A model generated the notes under the pieces. It did not search any database. It was not told the DNA's origin and saw nothing but the letters and a program-made list of their open reading frames with translations. DNA of 64,000 nt from Neodiprion pinetum. Its lineage: Eukaryota; Arthropoda; Insecta; Hymenoptera; Diprionidae. The stretch is from contig NC_060234.1 in the NCBI RefSeq assembly GCF_021155775.2, positions 23,926,026 to 23,990,025 of the forward strand, in the 5' to 3' direction. The position numbers and the translations under genes were made by a program. Below, piece by piece: positions 12,502 to 26,239 of this stretch; within the stretch, counting starts at the first letter, position 1; every line of letters starts with the position of its first letter.

Positions 12502-15500
12502 GGCCTTAAGGCTGATTTTTCACGTGCAGCAAACAGCTGAATGCAACCGCAGCAAGAATGCTCTGATTGCTCATCAATTCTGGTGGTTTTTTCGTCATCA
12601 TAAAACAACTAGGAAGACACTAGAGTCGGGGAATGGAGATACTACTAGACCGCAGCGAGGCATCTGGGGGCGAACGAGGAGAATAGAGATGCTCGTAACA
12701 AGGTCCCTAGATTAGATCGCTTCGCTCGTAACGGAGTCACACGGCGACATTGAAATGAGGTTTTGTTTTTAGACCTGATACAAGACCGCGATGCCACCTA
12801 TACTAGGGATCAACGTTCATTCTAGTTTCTTCTCCTTCTACTCCATGCTCGGTACTTTACTGTGCTAGTCAAAAAACCTACTGCTAATTGGATCGATCAC
12901 TTACAGTGAAATTCACTTTTCGAAATGTCAAAATGCGTACGTGTTAATATTCAACATGCAATTATGTGTCATCACTATTACCGAATAAATTAGGACCGGT
13001 CTAACCAGTGTTTACAGGATTTGACGATCAAGCACATCGTTTACGTGTTATTCCGAACATCCGTTTCTCGTTAAATAACGAAAATTATCTGCCAGATTAC
13101 AGAACTTGCGCAATTCAAGATTTCGTATCAGGCAGTCTGCCAAGAACTTTGAAGTGTCTGCGGTGTCAATATCAGTGTTTTCAAACAGTTGGATTTCCAT
13201 TTACTGTCCGTAAGGTTACTACTTGTCGTAATTTTTAACTCTTCGAATCATTTAATATTTACTAAACCTAATTCGCTAAAACATAACCTCTGCTGATAGA
13301 TAATTTTTCGTCGCTTTTTATATGGGTAATTTATAGATTTAATTAAATTCTGTCAGTCTTATTTTCAAGATCATCACCTACTCGTTTTCAGTAAATCTTA
13401 TCAGATTTCGACGTTTTCCTAATCCCAACGTTGCGAATTCATTGTAATATCTGTCATATGTAGAGTCTCTTCTCTTTCATTTTAGCTATTATACTGTAAA
13501 TATAATTAACTCTACACTCACTCAGTAATCATTGCAGTGGTGTAACATTCCCACCTTTGAAACCACTTTTCTAATCATTATTTTGATGCATAAATATGTA
13601 ACATCCATTCGTCACCTATAATATTTACCAAATCAAGAGATAATTTAGAGCACCGTTGTAGATTGAATAACTGCTGATCCTTATCTATTTTAGTAAAGAA
13701 TATCAGATTGAATAAGAAACATAGTCAGAGTAATAAAGTAAGGCTTTTTTATCAAGGCAAACCAAAATTAAAAAGAATAGCAGTCTAGTTGCACAAATTA
13801 TTACGATTGCTGCCTTGAATTTAGTTTTGATAGTACAAGTTTATTCTGAAAGTGCATGCATGTAACTGCAAGCTCTTTTTATCACAATGACATTACCAAC
13901 TTATACCAAGTTTAAAAATAATCTCATTGTATGTACAACTGATCAAAATTGATAGTTATAGTCGATAAATTTATGATAATACCGATATTTTTCTTACAGG
14001 TCATTTGACATTTGCAATAAGTATATTGTCAACATTGTTTTTTATACACATATTTGCAAATTATTATTTATCATCAGTTCTACCCAAGATGGTAAATAAA
14101 TTCTTTATCAAATATTTGGAAAGATAGACTATAAAATTTCAAAGTTCTTCAACGAAGTACATGGTGCACACAAATCGAGGTGGATTCTGACCAATTCAAG
14201 GCTGCCAGTGTCGTCTGCTATTTATGTTAAATAGTTGGTGGCAGACAACATTGGTGGCCTTGAACAGATCAAAACTCACCTCGCTTTGTGTACATATCTC
14301 AAAATGTTAAATACATGGGAATATCAGGAAAAGCGGTAAAAGCTTGGGAATTATTAACATTTTCTTTGAAAAATAATTTCTTACTTAAAATCCAAGTCAT
14401 TGTGTAAAGCGTTTAGTAAATACGTTAAAATCATTTGCAATGCACATCATTTGAATGTGAAATTGTTTAAATTTCAAACTTTTCAATCGATCTCTTTTCG
14501 AGATCATCGCGGACGTTTGTCAGGACAAACAGAAAGACCGGAATTTCTTAAAAAATGTATTTTTTGGACACTAGAGGTCTGAAAACATAGATTCATTGAA
14601 ATTAAGATAGGTCGTTCTCGATCAAAACCAATATTTCTCTTATATCATTAGAGGTGATGAACAGTAAAAAAGCAATTATAATTCTAAGGGTATCTTCTGC
14701 CTCTTAAATTTACCTACCTAAATCCTGGAATTATTTTGGGACATAAATATTGCTTCTTAGGTATGGAAAAGTCTGGAATACTTTTGTTATAATTTATTCT
14801 GGAAAAGTTAACATAATACATTTCGTTTGCAATTTCCGAAAAAGATTTATATCAATAATTGTGGTTTGCATTGAAATTGACATCATACCAAAAAAATTTA
14901 TTTGACGTAAAAGGCATATCATGATAAAACAGTATAAAGTACCATGAAATACTATAGTGTGGCTAAGAGCTACCATGAAATATTCGTGAAATATTGTAAA
15001 ATGGTCGTGAAATATATGAAATACTGTCAAATGGTGTGAAATCCTGCGGAAACTCAATGCTATACCTGTATGCTATGAAATGGTTGTAAAATGGTCAGGA
15101 TGCAACATTGCCACGTAGTTGCCCACACGGTTAAAACTGCAGTCTCATGATGAATTTGTATTTTGAACGCCAATTTCAATCAGCTTGCAGTGCAGTTGAT
15201 GAGGTGAAAGTTAATATCGGTGTAACAATGTATTTTTTGAAAAACTCATCATATTTCAGGCTTTAGAATTTTCCGAATTCAGGAAATCGTGATAGAACAT
15301 CGCATACTCAATTATTTATACTTTGTAAACTCAATGCGCTAGATGCCGTGAACCTTACCGTTTCCATATTTTTAACGATAAATATCATTCTGGCCTATAT
15401 GCCGCTCCAGCAGTCATGTCAAACTGCACAGTGTAACATGATATACATGCGATTGACGGAATAAAATTGAACAATATTATCGTTTGATATTATCATCGAA

Positions 15501-15783
15501 TTTTATGTTCTTCGTTTCTCACCAGATGTCTTTTACTTTTGAATAGAATTTGTTATTAATTGCAAATACTTTTATTTGAAAATTACTGTCATATTACTAA
15601 GTGATGGTGAAAATTTGAATTAATTTTGTTGTTCAATATATTAACTTCACAAAAATACAGTTGATGCTATTCAATGAAACAAGTAAAGGCAGAGTTTATG
15701 CCAAAGTATGTTTTTAGATTTCTTTGTAAAGCAGTTTACTAATATAATTCGTTGTTCGCTTTTTCGAAAAGGAGCTAGCTGAG
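12502..15783. other. Intergenic region upstream of RNF185
   Basis: No gene is supported. About 12600-12760 is richer in CpG (CGAACGAGG, TTCGCTCGTAACGG), and the rest is AT-rich. Between 14930 and 15100 the words TGAAATA and AAATGGT recur many times in an irregular, short-period fashion. The RNF185 5' UTR and promoter should lie in the last few hundred bases, but no TATA/Inr pair stands out. Confidence 0.4.
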
Positions 15784-18700
15784 ATGAGCACCGCGAAAGA
15801 ACAGCCCGGGCCGTCGAAGCCTTCGGGGTCAGCGCAGGAGGAAAAAGAAAGGGATGAACGCATGTTCGAGTGCAATATATGTCTGGATACAGCTAAAGAT
15901 GCTGTGGTCAGCATGTGCGGACATTTATTTTGGTAAACATGAAGATTCATGATAACAAAATCTGTTGTTAGGCTTTGAACAGAGGATAGCCAACATGATA
16001 CTAAGAAGTCGAAACTCAACAAATGCACATGATACACTGCAAAACTCACCTGTATTAAGATGACATGACATGTAGAATCACGTTCTTGGTAATGACTTCC
16101 TTCAGTAGAATCTTCTGAAAAAAATAGTATGCATGTAACGGAAAAATTGAAATCCTACAGCTAAAATTTGTGATTAAAAAAATAAAGGCAATCCTATGGT
16201 CTTACCAAATACCACAATATAGCTCTTTTGTGCTATGATATTTTGAAAATTTGTGCCAAATATTTGATAAAACCACTTTCTTTCAAATCACATCTTTGTA
16301 GTAGGCACATATGGAATCATTTTTTTTTCCACAATATTAATGAAAATTGCTGCTTTTATCACTTCTTTATCCACGGTTCAAATTCTAAAAACAAAATGTT
16401 ATTGTAAGTATTACTATTTTGGTGTTGAAATCGTGAGTTTAAATGGTGTTGTTATAAAATAAACATTGAAAACAAAGGTCGGCTCTAAACCTATGGTCAG
16501 ATTTCGTTGGAAAGACACAATGGTTATTAATAATTTTCATTTACTGCTCAAATACAATACAATCTGAAGTAAGAAAAACAAATTCCAGCTGGCCATGCCT
16601 TTATCAATGGCTAGAAACTCGACCCGCAAGGCAACTTTGTCCTGTCTGTAAGGCTGCGATTAGTAAAGAAAAAGTTATTCCATTATATGGACGCGGAATT
16701 ACCAAACAAGAAGACCCAAGGTAAGTGAATTTGCATTGTTAAATTATGACCGATTTTTGGGTCTGATTTAAACTGCCTTTATTGTGTATTAAGTGAATGT
16801 TGTCATTCAAATCAAGGCCTTTACAGATACAGCAATGTAATTCTTTATTTATTTATCTGTTGAATAATCAATGGTGTACCTCTACCCTTGTACATAAAGA
16901 GAGAAATAATAACACAGATATAGTTAGCATTAGGTGGTCCGTTGGTCGTAGTATGATGACTCTCGATAATAACTATTCGTACATGAATAAAGATCTGGAA
17001 AGGCTACTAATAGTGTATAAGCTGGTGTTGTACGGATAGAACCAACCTACATTCTCATTTCCCAGAGCTAATAAACGGCTTGTTATAGAATAATGCTTAT
17101 TTTTCATGTTAACGTAAAAATAATAATTATTGTGCTGCAAGGTTCTGCCTGGAGCAGAGAATTGAAATCAGGACAGTATTTTAGGACAATCAATCATGTT
17201 ATTAAGAATTTTATAAGTAAAAAATTAGATCGATTGTACGCATTGCCAAACTAACGGTATTTGAAGAATTTGAGAAATGTTAGAGTAATTGTGGTCAGTA
17301 AAGTACATCAGATTACCAGTCTTAGAAGTTGCAAAGCATAAGAATAGGTGATTTACTTTTTCAAATTTGTACATATTTGTATTTATGTGAAATTTCCAAA
17401 TAACAAAACACAAGGTAATTTTTGGATAAGTGAATGAATTGTAAAATGTTCTGAAAGTTTGTACATTACTAGAGTTTTTTTAATAGCGCTTAATGAAGTT
17501 GATTTGTTTTGTAGCTTTTTATATTTAACATTTTTGTTAAAGTTTAATTTACAATCAAAGTAGATGCCGAGATCCTTAGCTTTGGAAACTTTTTTGAGAA
17601 AGAAATTTCCCAATTCATATGAACTAAGCTCTGATAGCAAAACACGACTATCGAAAGTAATACAGAAACATTTATTTATGTTGGATATTAAGCCATTATT
17701 CATAAATCATCCATGGATAGCGTCTGAATCATTCTGGAATAGTGTTTTGTCATTAGGATTCATTATTACCTCAAAACATTTTAGCATCTTCAGTGAAGAA
17801 TAGGAAGCTAACAAAGTTAATTACAGAGTGAATGTTGTTTATAAAAATAGTAAAAAACAGTCAACCAAGATGACTACCTTGTCCTACGCCAGAGGTAACA
17901 TGAATCGGTGCCGATTAAGATTGCTCGATTTTTACAATTTGAATACGACTTTTTAAGAATGAAACGTCCTATTGAAGTAGTTTACTATTTATGCCATAAG
18001 CTAAAGCTTTGCAAAGGAAGAATTTCTTTTAAATTATCACATATCCGGCTTCTATAGTTGAATTTCATAGTTGCAAATTTCTTATATTGTACAATAAAAG
18101 ATATACAAATTTTTTTCCAATTATCCACATATGACGATCAAATCTGGTGTACCATCTGTTTTGTGAATTTAAATAAATTTGTTTCCACCGGTTAGCAAAA
18201 ATTGTTTCAGTGATTACTTGTTTATCCAATGGCATTAGCTACTATTCTTTTTACTACAATTTGAATTTGAAAAAAAGCATTTCTTTCAGTGATACAATCG
18301 CCATGTATAGTTAACACATAGTTTCCGAGAGTAAGTCATAGTTGCCTTCCAATCTAATAATAATAATAATAGTAAAAATAATAATTCCACTAATGAATTA
18401 GTTTATTCGACGGTATATTATTCCAACTGTTTTATGTATTTATATCTATAATCTTTCTCATTACAGAAATAACGTTCCACCTCGACCAGCTGGGCAAAGA
18501 TCAGAACCTGAAGCTAATGCAGGATTCTCAGGATTTGGATTTGGTGAAGGCGGCTTTCACATGTCTTTTGGCATCGGGGCATTTCCATTTGGTTTCTTCA
18601 CATCTACCTTCAATTTTGGAGAGACAAGACCTGGTGCAGGTAATTTGTTACACAGTATTCATAAATTCAATGAGTGCAGGTACTTGTTTTTATTTTGATT

Positions 18701-19508
18701 TTATGATTCTTAGGCTGATTAGGTTCGGTCATTCTAAGGGTTTAAGGGGAATAAAATAAAAGCCTAACTTTGACGATTTATTTTGGGAGTATGGAGAAAG
18801 AAATAGGATTTTCTTCAGAGGATTTATTTAACACATATTGAAGTATGAAAAAAAAAATATATTTGTATCATCATTTTAATGAAAAATAACGACGGCAGAG
18901 CCATTTTCTTAAATCGCCTTTTTTTAAAACTTCTTCACGGGAGGACGAATTTCTCGTAAAGTACAAGACATAAATCTTGTTATAAAAAAAATATGAAATT
19001 TTATTCTTGAACGAATGTTAGATGTTGCATCTGTCTTACAAGAAGAACTTATTGAAGACTAGTCAAGTACTTTTTCCACAAAAAATGATATCCATTTCAA
19101 CGATTGATTTAAGAAAACTGATCGTGAAAAAGCAAGCCATTTTACAACTGAATAAGTAGGACCCCGAAATTTTTGGAAAAAGTTAATTCAAAAACGACTA
19201 TTACGTTCGGAAATTCTTTACAAGTCGTAAAGACTTTTGTAGAAATGTGTGACTGTAAATGTGTGATTGGAGCGACTGGTTCAGAACAGTGCTGCAGAGT
19301 TGAGGATCAATACTCGTGCAATATTAATTAATAAAAAAGGGTAAAACTCAATAATTTAGGGTCTTTGGTACTGGTTATATAATTTTTGAAAACGTTTTTG
19401 TACTCTGCAGCTCCTCGTGGCAGCCCTCAATTCCTAGAAGAGCAGTTCTTATCCAAAGTTTTTCTGTGGGTGGCACTGGTGTTCATCTGTTGGTTAGTCA
19501 TGGCATAA
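15784..19508 (+). CDS. RNF185: RING E3 ubiquitin ligase, RNF185/RNF5 family, 4 exons
   Basis: Coding exons are 15784-15932, 16589-16720, 18467-18639 and 19411-19508, giving 183 aa (human RNF5 180, RNF185 192). All junctions are GT/AG and phases agree. A complete C3HC4 RING is formed by C30, C33, C45, H47, C50, C53, C67 and C70, with C50 split across the exon 1/2 junction. The RING is followed by the family-typical WLETRPARQLCPVCK and PLYGRG segments, a Gly/Phe-rich linker and a C-terminal hydrophobic anchor (VFLWVALVFICWLVMA). Members sit in the ER and outer mitochondrial membrane and ubiquitinate misfolded membrane proteins for ERAD. The first ATG of the open frame, before an acidic Pro/Ser stretch, is taken as the start. 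Intron 2 holds a decayed LINE and an (AAT)n tract near 18358. Possible poly(A) hexamers are ATTAAA at 20090 and AATAAA at 20277; I cannot choose between them. Confidence 0.95.
17383..17990 (-). mobile_element. Decayed non-LTR retrotransposon (LINE) RT fragment
   Basis: Read on the minus strand inside RNF185 intron 2, the conceptual product shows degenerate reverse-transcriptase landmarks. VTSGVGQGSHLG comes first, followed by an in-frame stop and then FINNI. FTED stands where FADD is expected, and downstream come the thumb-like words KAKDLGIYFDCKLNFN. Stops and a frame change separate the blocks, and no 5' region or endonuclease is present. The words resemble Jockey/CR1-group LINEs from arthropods, though the clade is not certain. 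It is opposite in orientation to the host gene. Confidence 0.8.
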
Positions 19509-21896
19509 CATTATTCGTGAATCTTGGTACCCGATTTGAAACTGAACTCTTAATACCTAATTAACGAGTTTATTTGTATCAATATATCGGCCTCTGCCAT
19601 CTCTTTTTAAAAACTGATTTCTGTCAATCTTATTGTACTAAAGCCTGTGTGAATATGATGGTGGTAGTTGATTTTTTTCTTTTTTTCCTTATGTCAGAGA
19701 GACAAACCGTTTAAAGAAATTCTTGTGTCTGGATGAAACGAAAAGCTAATGATACTAAGAATTTCAAAGTTATTAATACATACATCCACTTTCATGATTT
19801 AATTGGTACTCGGTAAGTTAGGTGAAATTGACAAATCAAAATATCAAACCAAAAGAAAATATGATACATACGTATATGTAATATATTTTAATACACTGGA
19901 TAATGATTATAAACCGAATATAAGAAATTGGAATAGAAATTTAAAATGTCACATAATAGAAGTAGCTTGTATCATAATAATATCAGCATCAAGGTGAAAC
20001 ATCATTATTTCATCTTGAAAAAATGAGCTACAATAGCGAATATGTATCCAAGCAGGTGATAATTTTATTTGGTTTTGGAAATTTTACCAATTAAATGTAT
20101 ATATAATAGGTAGATTTGTTAAGAAATATCTATCTTACACAAATTCAAAATATGTAACTGTAACAGAGAAATTGAAATTGTGTTTCCGTTTAATGCTGTA
20201 TAAGTGTAACGTACATTTCAAGTTTGTATATAATTTAATTTTTAAGTTAGATTTAAAAAGAAGCAAAAGTATTGAAAATAAAAGACGTTCGGATAAGTAA
20301 ATGTATATATGCGGACTAACGTTAATGTAACACTGTAATATAATATGATATAATATATATACTACATAGATACATATGACGCTCATATTGCATATTACTA
20401 TAATGGAAAAAAAAATCGTACAACAATAACCATTGTCATGGCTGCTCACGTCCCCGAAGATATTCTTAAGATGATGAAGAAAAAGATGATCTCGTCATTT
20501 TTAGAGTAAAAAAGACATGCATGCATGTTATATCAATTTAATGAGGAATATCGATTGTAGAAACCCTCAGAAAGATGCGGAGTTGCCGCTATTTTTTCAC
20601 CACAAAATTCCCCGACTTTTTCAGGTACACCAGTCGTAGGATTTACGTTTACATGAAAATTACACCATACAGCATGATATATAATTTTGACTAATATATA
20701 ATAAACTTGAATAGTAACAAGCGGGAGTACCACAAGTTTATTTCTTTAATACAACAGCATACCAGAAAATGTAGGCAATCTAATTGAGTTCTTGCAATGG
20801 AGTCAATTTCATTCGCATATAAAGTAAAGAAATCTGAAATAATTATGTCGTATTTTTTCTTTTTTCAATTATAAAAAAATCGACGCTTATACAGTTGATT
20901 GGGAACTATAACGATCCGATGACGTCCCACATGCTAACAAAAATTATTATCGCAAAATTCAATCTATTGAAAGATATAAACTATTTCTGATTGATTTCAC
21001 AACCATTTTATACCTTTTCATACTAGGTATTTCATATACATTGCATGCTATTTCATCAAAAGCATTCCACAAGTATTTTATACTATATCGAAGTCAACTG
21101 TTACAATTATTTCAGGAGTGGGTACCCCTCGATTAGTTCATTCATTGTATTCGTCTTAATATCCATCAAAACCCATGCAGATTGTTCATACTTCAAAATA
21201 AATAATTTGAATTTCGTAATGAGAAAAACTTAAGTTTCTCATGAAAAAGTTTTTTTCAATCTGAGAATCAACTTTGAATGGAAATAATCTGATCTTGGTT
21301 GTGCACAGGTTCCTATTGATGTAGGGAGTTGAAATTTTTGAAACATTATTTTAGAAAATCAATGAAATTCAATTGCGTGTAACATGTGCAGTTCTTTTTA
21401 AATTTTTTTATTTAAAAAAAAGAAAATATGATTCAACCTTTTTTGCTTTCTTGTGTTGTACACACATGGAAAGTGGCATTTTTTTTTATTAAATGAAGCG
21501 TCCCAATTAGTGCAACACTTGTATTAATAGAGCAATATCTAAAAAAATTAAGACACAATTATATGCACTGTTTCACGTATTCCATACTTTTACATATTAC
21601 TAAACTTTCAAAACTTTAGTGGACATAAACTCTTATTAGAAATACTGACGCAACGTTGATGCAAACGTAAGCAGAATATTGGAAAATGTATTTTTTTTTT
21701 AGAAAAGTTGTGAAATTCCTTGACTTCAATCGAGAAGATAATTCCATTCAATAAATTTAGAAAACTGGTCTGAAATTTTGTCGAGTGTCACATGCAAATT
21801 TTTTGCTATACAAAGGATAATGGCAATATCAAATTTTGGCATTTTCCAGTTAGCCATAAAGTTTAGTTTAATTGATCCATGGTAAATATCAAAGTA
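19509..21896. other. RNF185 3' flank and intergenic DNA
   Basis: AT-rich sequence that probably contains the RNF185 3' UTR (candidate poly(A) hexamers at 20090-20095 and 20277-20282). Beyond about 20300 I see no gene, RNA or repeat I can name. Confidence 0.4.
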
Positions 21897-22222
21897 CAGT
21901 TGAACCTAGATTATGCGAACTAGTTGGGACCGAGCGTGGTTTGGATGATCACAAGTTCGGAAAACCGAGACGCAATTTTTATCATAAGGTATAATAATAT
22001 ATACTACACAAATTTAAATCGACCAACAGTCCATATTAAATATCCAAATACATATTGAACCTGTTTCAAACACCGAACGATTATTTTATTACTTTGGTTT
22101 TACAGAGTCGTCTATTGTCAATGGACGAACAGCTGCTTCACATTATTTTGGAAGCAACAATGTATATTTTGCACGATAAATGTATTTTTTGAGTCGGTGT
22201 TCAGATAATTGAGGTTAGACTA
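21897..22222. mobile_element. pogo/Tigger-like MITE
   Basis: A 326-bp element flanked by TA on both sides. The left end is CAGTTGAACCTAGATTATGC, and the reverse complement of the right end is TAGTCTAACCTCAATTATCT. Inside the left end follow TTGGGACCGAG and GATCACAAGTTCGG, a layout I associate with insect pogo/Tigger elements (Gln/Arg-free, no transposase here). It sits in the 3' flank of the SELENOM-like gene and carries the nearest downstream AATAAA for that gene (minus strand, 22085-22090). Confidence 0.7.
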
Positions 22223-22541
22223 TATGTAGAATTCCCTCTTGACAAGATTTTTCTTTAAATTTACTGGAACGAGAAAACTGGTTTTCCTGAAATAGTTGAT
22301 CGCCAATTTTCAAAGCTTTTTTTTCTGTAAGACAGTAATTGGTTTGTAATGGAAAATCGTGATCATATCACAGGTGGAACACAAAAACATGTTCATTAAA
22401 ATTCGGTACTATCTATAATGTACAAAACTCTAGGAAAAATAGTTGTGAGGTGGAATTTTTCGAAATTAAAAATCATACTGTATTTTTCTTCAGACGTATG
22501 AATAATTACAGAATGTATGATACATCAATTACTTCAGACAG

Positions 22542-25145
22542 TTATATTTCATCTTTAATGGGTCTTGATATTTTAAAACCCTTATTAACTAACAATTCGT
22601 TGCATTCCTCACGATTTAATCGAGAAAGTTGCAGCCTCTCCACTTCCTGCAAAATTTTATTTCATTGATCAAACGTATACATGTATACATATGCCTCACA
22701 CTGTTAAAAAATGCAGTACTTGATTCTTATTTTATGGGTGATCGTCAAGTTGAAATAATTAATTAAGCTTGGGTGACAATGTAAGTCACTTGCAGTTATG
22801 AAATTCCAGTTCTATATTGCATGAACTTAATTATTTGACCGAATAGATTCAGTTAAACACACGTATATATTAGAAACGAACTATACTGAGTATTTTTCAC
22901 GTTAAAACAGATTTATCCCGTCTTAATGGATTTTTAATCCTGTGTATACCTAGTTGGAAATTCAAGTATGGCTTCAGTTCTCTTTGTCCATAAATAGGAT
23001 TTATAGATACATATTCTGCTTATCCCAACCATGTAATTATTCTCGTGTCATCTATCCAGAGTGTTTATTCATTGGAAATTTTGAATTCATAAAAATGCAT
23101 ACATCAAAGTTGCGAAATAGTAATGTGATCATGAGATATTTCATTACGTTAACCTGTAGAGGGCCAGCATTTTTCTCTTGAAATTCTCGTGACTTTTTGA
23201 TTTCAATATGATGTAACATGATTATCGCCTAATACTATCCATTGCTTCATGTTTACCAATTTATATCTAATGATCCTGGACTAAAATGGCTGTGTAAAAA
23301 TGAAATATCCTGCATAATAATAAAAATCATATATACTATGCTTTTACCTCATCATTCTTATTCAGCAGAACAAGTTCTGGTACAGCCCCAGGTATTGGCT
23401 TGAATTCAACGTTCTCACTGAAAGCCGATTGAGTTAAGGAAATACCAAGTCCGCAAAATTTTTAAGTTTTGTTCAAAACCTGACAAGTGCCTAAAAGAAA
23501 GAAAAATGTAAAATCAAGATCTGTAAAATGAAAACCTAAACTTACTCACAGCATGATATACCTGACGTTTTGATCGATCAAGTTCAATCGATAAACTCAA
23601 GTCACGACTAATACTGAGTTCTGATAAAAAGTTTTTGAAGCTAAATGAATCTTGTTAAAGTGACTTGCTGAATATTGCTACGACCTACATCTATTTTTAT
23701 CGGAATACAATTTAGTAAAACCTGGACTTTGAGATCTAGATTAATGGATCAATCTTAGGTTTCGGCACATAGGGTATGCACATTGTTAAAACTATTTGCT
23801 ATTGTAATAGAACAAGAGAATATTTCGCTAAAATTTGATTTTGCTGCAGCTATTCATTCATGTTTCCTAGATTATCCAAAAATTGACAAACTTGATGTAC
23901 CACTCACTACCAGGCTTATAGTTAGGTATATTACACGCTACAGTTTATAGATATTTTTTTTTACGGTACCTATCAATTCACCAATAGACAGAAGGGGTTA
24001 CAAATAATAAATAAATGTAATAAACTCTTAAACACTTGGTGCATCTGATATGGACCAAGAATATTACAAGATGTTTCAGCTAGTTTGACATTGTTTATGT
24101 TGGCAGAGCTAAATGGGCAAAAGTGTAACCTATCAGAAATAAGGTTTAAAATATTAAGATCCAACATATGAGATGTTAGTGATGCTCAAAGCGAGGGGGT
24201 ATTCACTGATTGAAATTAGAAACCACTTTGGAAGGCAGTCAATTTGAAATTGCCTGAAATTATGTATCACCTGATCTATGAGTAAATTCCCATTCGGGTT
24301 AGTCGCTGGAAACTTTACTTTTGATATGCTGAGCCCAAGAGTATCAAAATCGAGTGTATATGGATGTGCTCGTTTTTACACAAATAACTCATAAAACATT
24401 TACTGTGTTTAGACAGCGCTCTTATTTCGGTTTTACTACAACTGATGCACGTAAACCGAATTACTTGTATTTGTTTACATGTCTGGGAATAATCAATTAC
24501 ATAGTGCACAGATAGATTATGTTGACTAAGGTGTATAATAATTTAATTCACTGTATAACGCTGTTTTAAATTGATTTCGCTACAGTCAAATCTGCACATT
24601 CTATACCAACATAACATGCTGCTTTATTCCATAGGATCATAATTTTTAGAATTAGTTAAATACCTCTACCCTTTAGACGTATTTTTATTCCAGCATATTT
24701 ATTCTAAACCTGTAGGCCAATAAGTTAAAACAGTACGCTCTTTAGCACCCGCTTTGCGTATATCGTTCAGAGTGACACCTGAATAAGCGCGCCATGTAAT
24801 CATAGGTATTTAACTGGTTGGAGCCCTACAAACGGTGAATATGTTAGCTGACCTTTGATTATATAATTATTGGAAAGGATACTAGAGAGGAAGATCTTCG
24901 AAGATGAATTTTTTCACCTCGGGTAGCCGGTTAAGACTGCAGCCTCTGCAACTCTGTAAAATGACAACAGACAAGAAGTCAGTGATTTGAGACCGGTGAA
25001 TTCCATATCAAAAGTGTAGCGGAAGACAACTGAATGGTACCTCAACTCGTGCCGCGGTATATTCATTCGTTGAAGAATATCCTAACGATAAAGTGAGTAA
25101 AACAATTAGAGCGAAGGACGCAGCTGTGGTACCGGTAAGTGTCAT
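22542..25145 (-). CDS. SELENOM: Selenoprotein M-like ER thioredoxin-fold protein (Cys homologue), 4 exons
   Basis: Coding exons are 25145-25041, 24953-24883, 23417-23348 and 22646-22542 (105, 71, 70 and 105 nt), giving 116 aa. All introns are GT/AG, and the phase-2 junction TA|T restores the expected Tyr. The order is: a signal peptide (residues 1 to about 24, hydrophobic core FALIVLLTLSLG), AARVE, and the redox motif C37-R-G-C40 where vertebrate SELENOM has CGGU. Then come SLNRLPEVKKFI, DLPLYENVEFKPIPG, AVPELVLLNKNDEEVERL, and the C-terminal helix NREECNELLVNKGF. The chain ends in KDEI, a KDEL-like ER retention signal. The family is a thiol-disulfide oxidoreductase of the ER lumen. Cys replaces Sec, as expected in insects that lost selenoproteins. 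It lacks the C-terminal extension of the 145-aa human protein. The start is the only ATG before the signal peptide. I see no promoter motif. Confidence 0.9.
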
Positions 25146-25280
25146 CTTTTAGTTTTTTATGACCGAAATTGATATTCCCTAACTTCTGTCAGTGCTTCGA
25201 GCATTACAGTGTTGCCAGGTTCCCTTCACTTCACATTCCCATGGTAATTGAGGACTGGTAACTCCCTTATGCCAGTCCGT

Positions 25281-25508
25281 GTTGAGGTGGAATTTCATGG
25301 GCAGCAAAGAGCAGCGGCAGTTTAGTAACTTACCAGATGTTACTTATAACATCTGTCTAGTGATTTGTAAATGTTTTGCGTTTGCTGCTCTGCTGTTCAG
25401 ATGAATGAACTTTAAACAGCAAAAATTTGCACCGGAAGTGTTAGTAACTTTCAGTGAATTGCTACTGCTGCTACTTTTTGCTGACCATGAAATCCCAACT
25501 TTAGGTTG
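25281..25508. repeat. Inverted repeat upstream of SELENOM-like gene
   Basis: The left arm at about 25285-25320 (GAATTTCATGGGCAGCAAAG) recurs in reverse complement within 25460-25505 (GGATTTCATGGTCAGCAAAA), followed in both arms by GCAGCNGCAG-type sequence and AGTAACT. The right arm carries a short insertion. The loop is about 140 bp with no ORF. It is probably a small non-autonomous DNA element lying about 140 bp upstream of the start codon of the minus-strand gene. Confidence 0.55.
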
Positions 25509-26239
25509 ACGGAACGGAACACACGGAGCGCAATTAAAAGGAAATTTACCATTCTCGAGGGCAGTTTACCGTTCCATTTTTCCGCGATCCGTGTTCCGTA
25601 TGTACATGGGACGTCACCGTTATCTATCTCCAAAGCTATATGATGTAGCATAGGTTGTCTGTGAAGCGGCTCCAAACTGCGTCTTCATGTATGTTAGTAC
25701 ATTTACGCGGCGATGGCTATTTCGATTTTACTATGGCCGAAATAGTAAATCTAGATTCAAAAATGCGTGTAAATAGCGCATTATACCGGGCGTTGACTAG
25801 AGATACATAAAGAATGCTAGCTTTATGGGGCTTTTCGTAATCGAAAATAGCCGACATAAATACACTCGCAACTCAATCCTCCAAGCGGTTGATCAGTAGA
25901 GGCGACACGAACTGACGTTACGATCGCTAACCGCGTGTATCTAGATAATGCAGTCGAATATTGTTATGCCTATGGAATGACGAACGGGAATAGACTGAAA
26001 TTTTTATATAACCCCGTATGGACGCCGTATACTTTTCAACTACGCAAATTCATTTGGGCCAACTTCAGCAATGTCAATCTAACTCCATCGGATCGACAAA
26101 ACTAATATTATCTAAATAGATGCACAATAAACATGCACCTGGATTACTGTTAACAGAGTTAGAAACCTTTTCCTAATGCAAAGGACAGGAAAAATAGTCG
26201 AAGAAGTTAATCAAAGGATGGAGATATAGTTGTTCCTAT

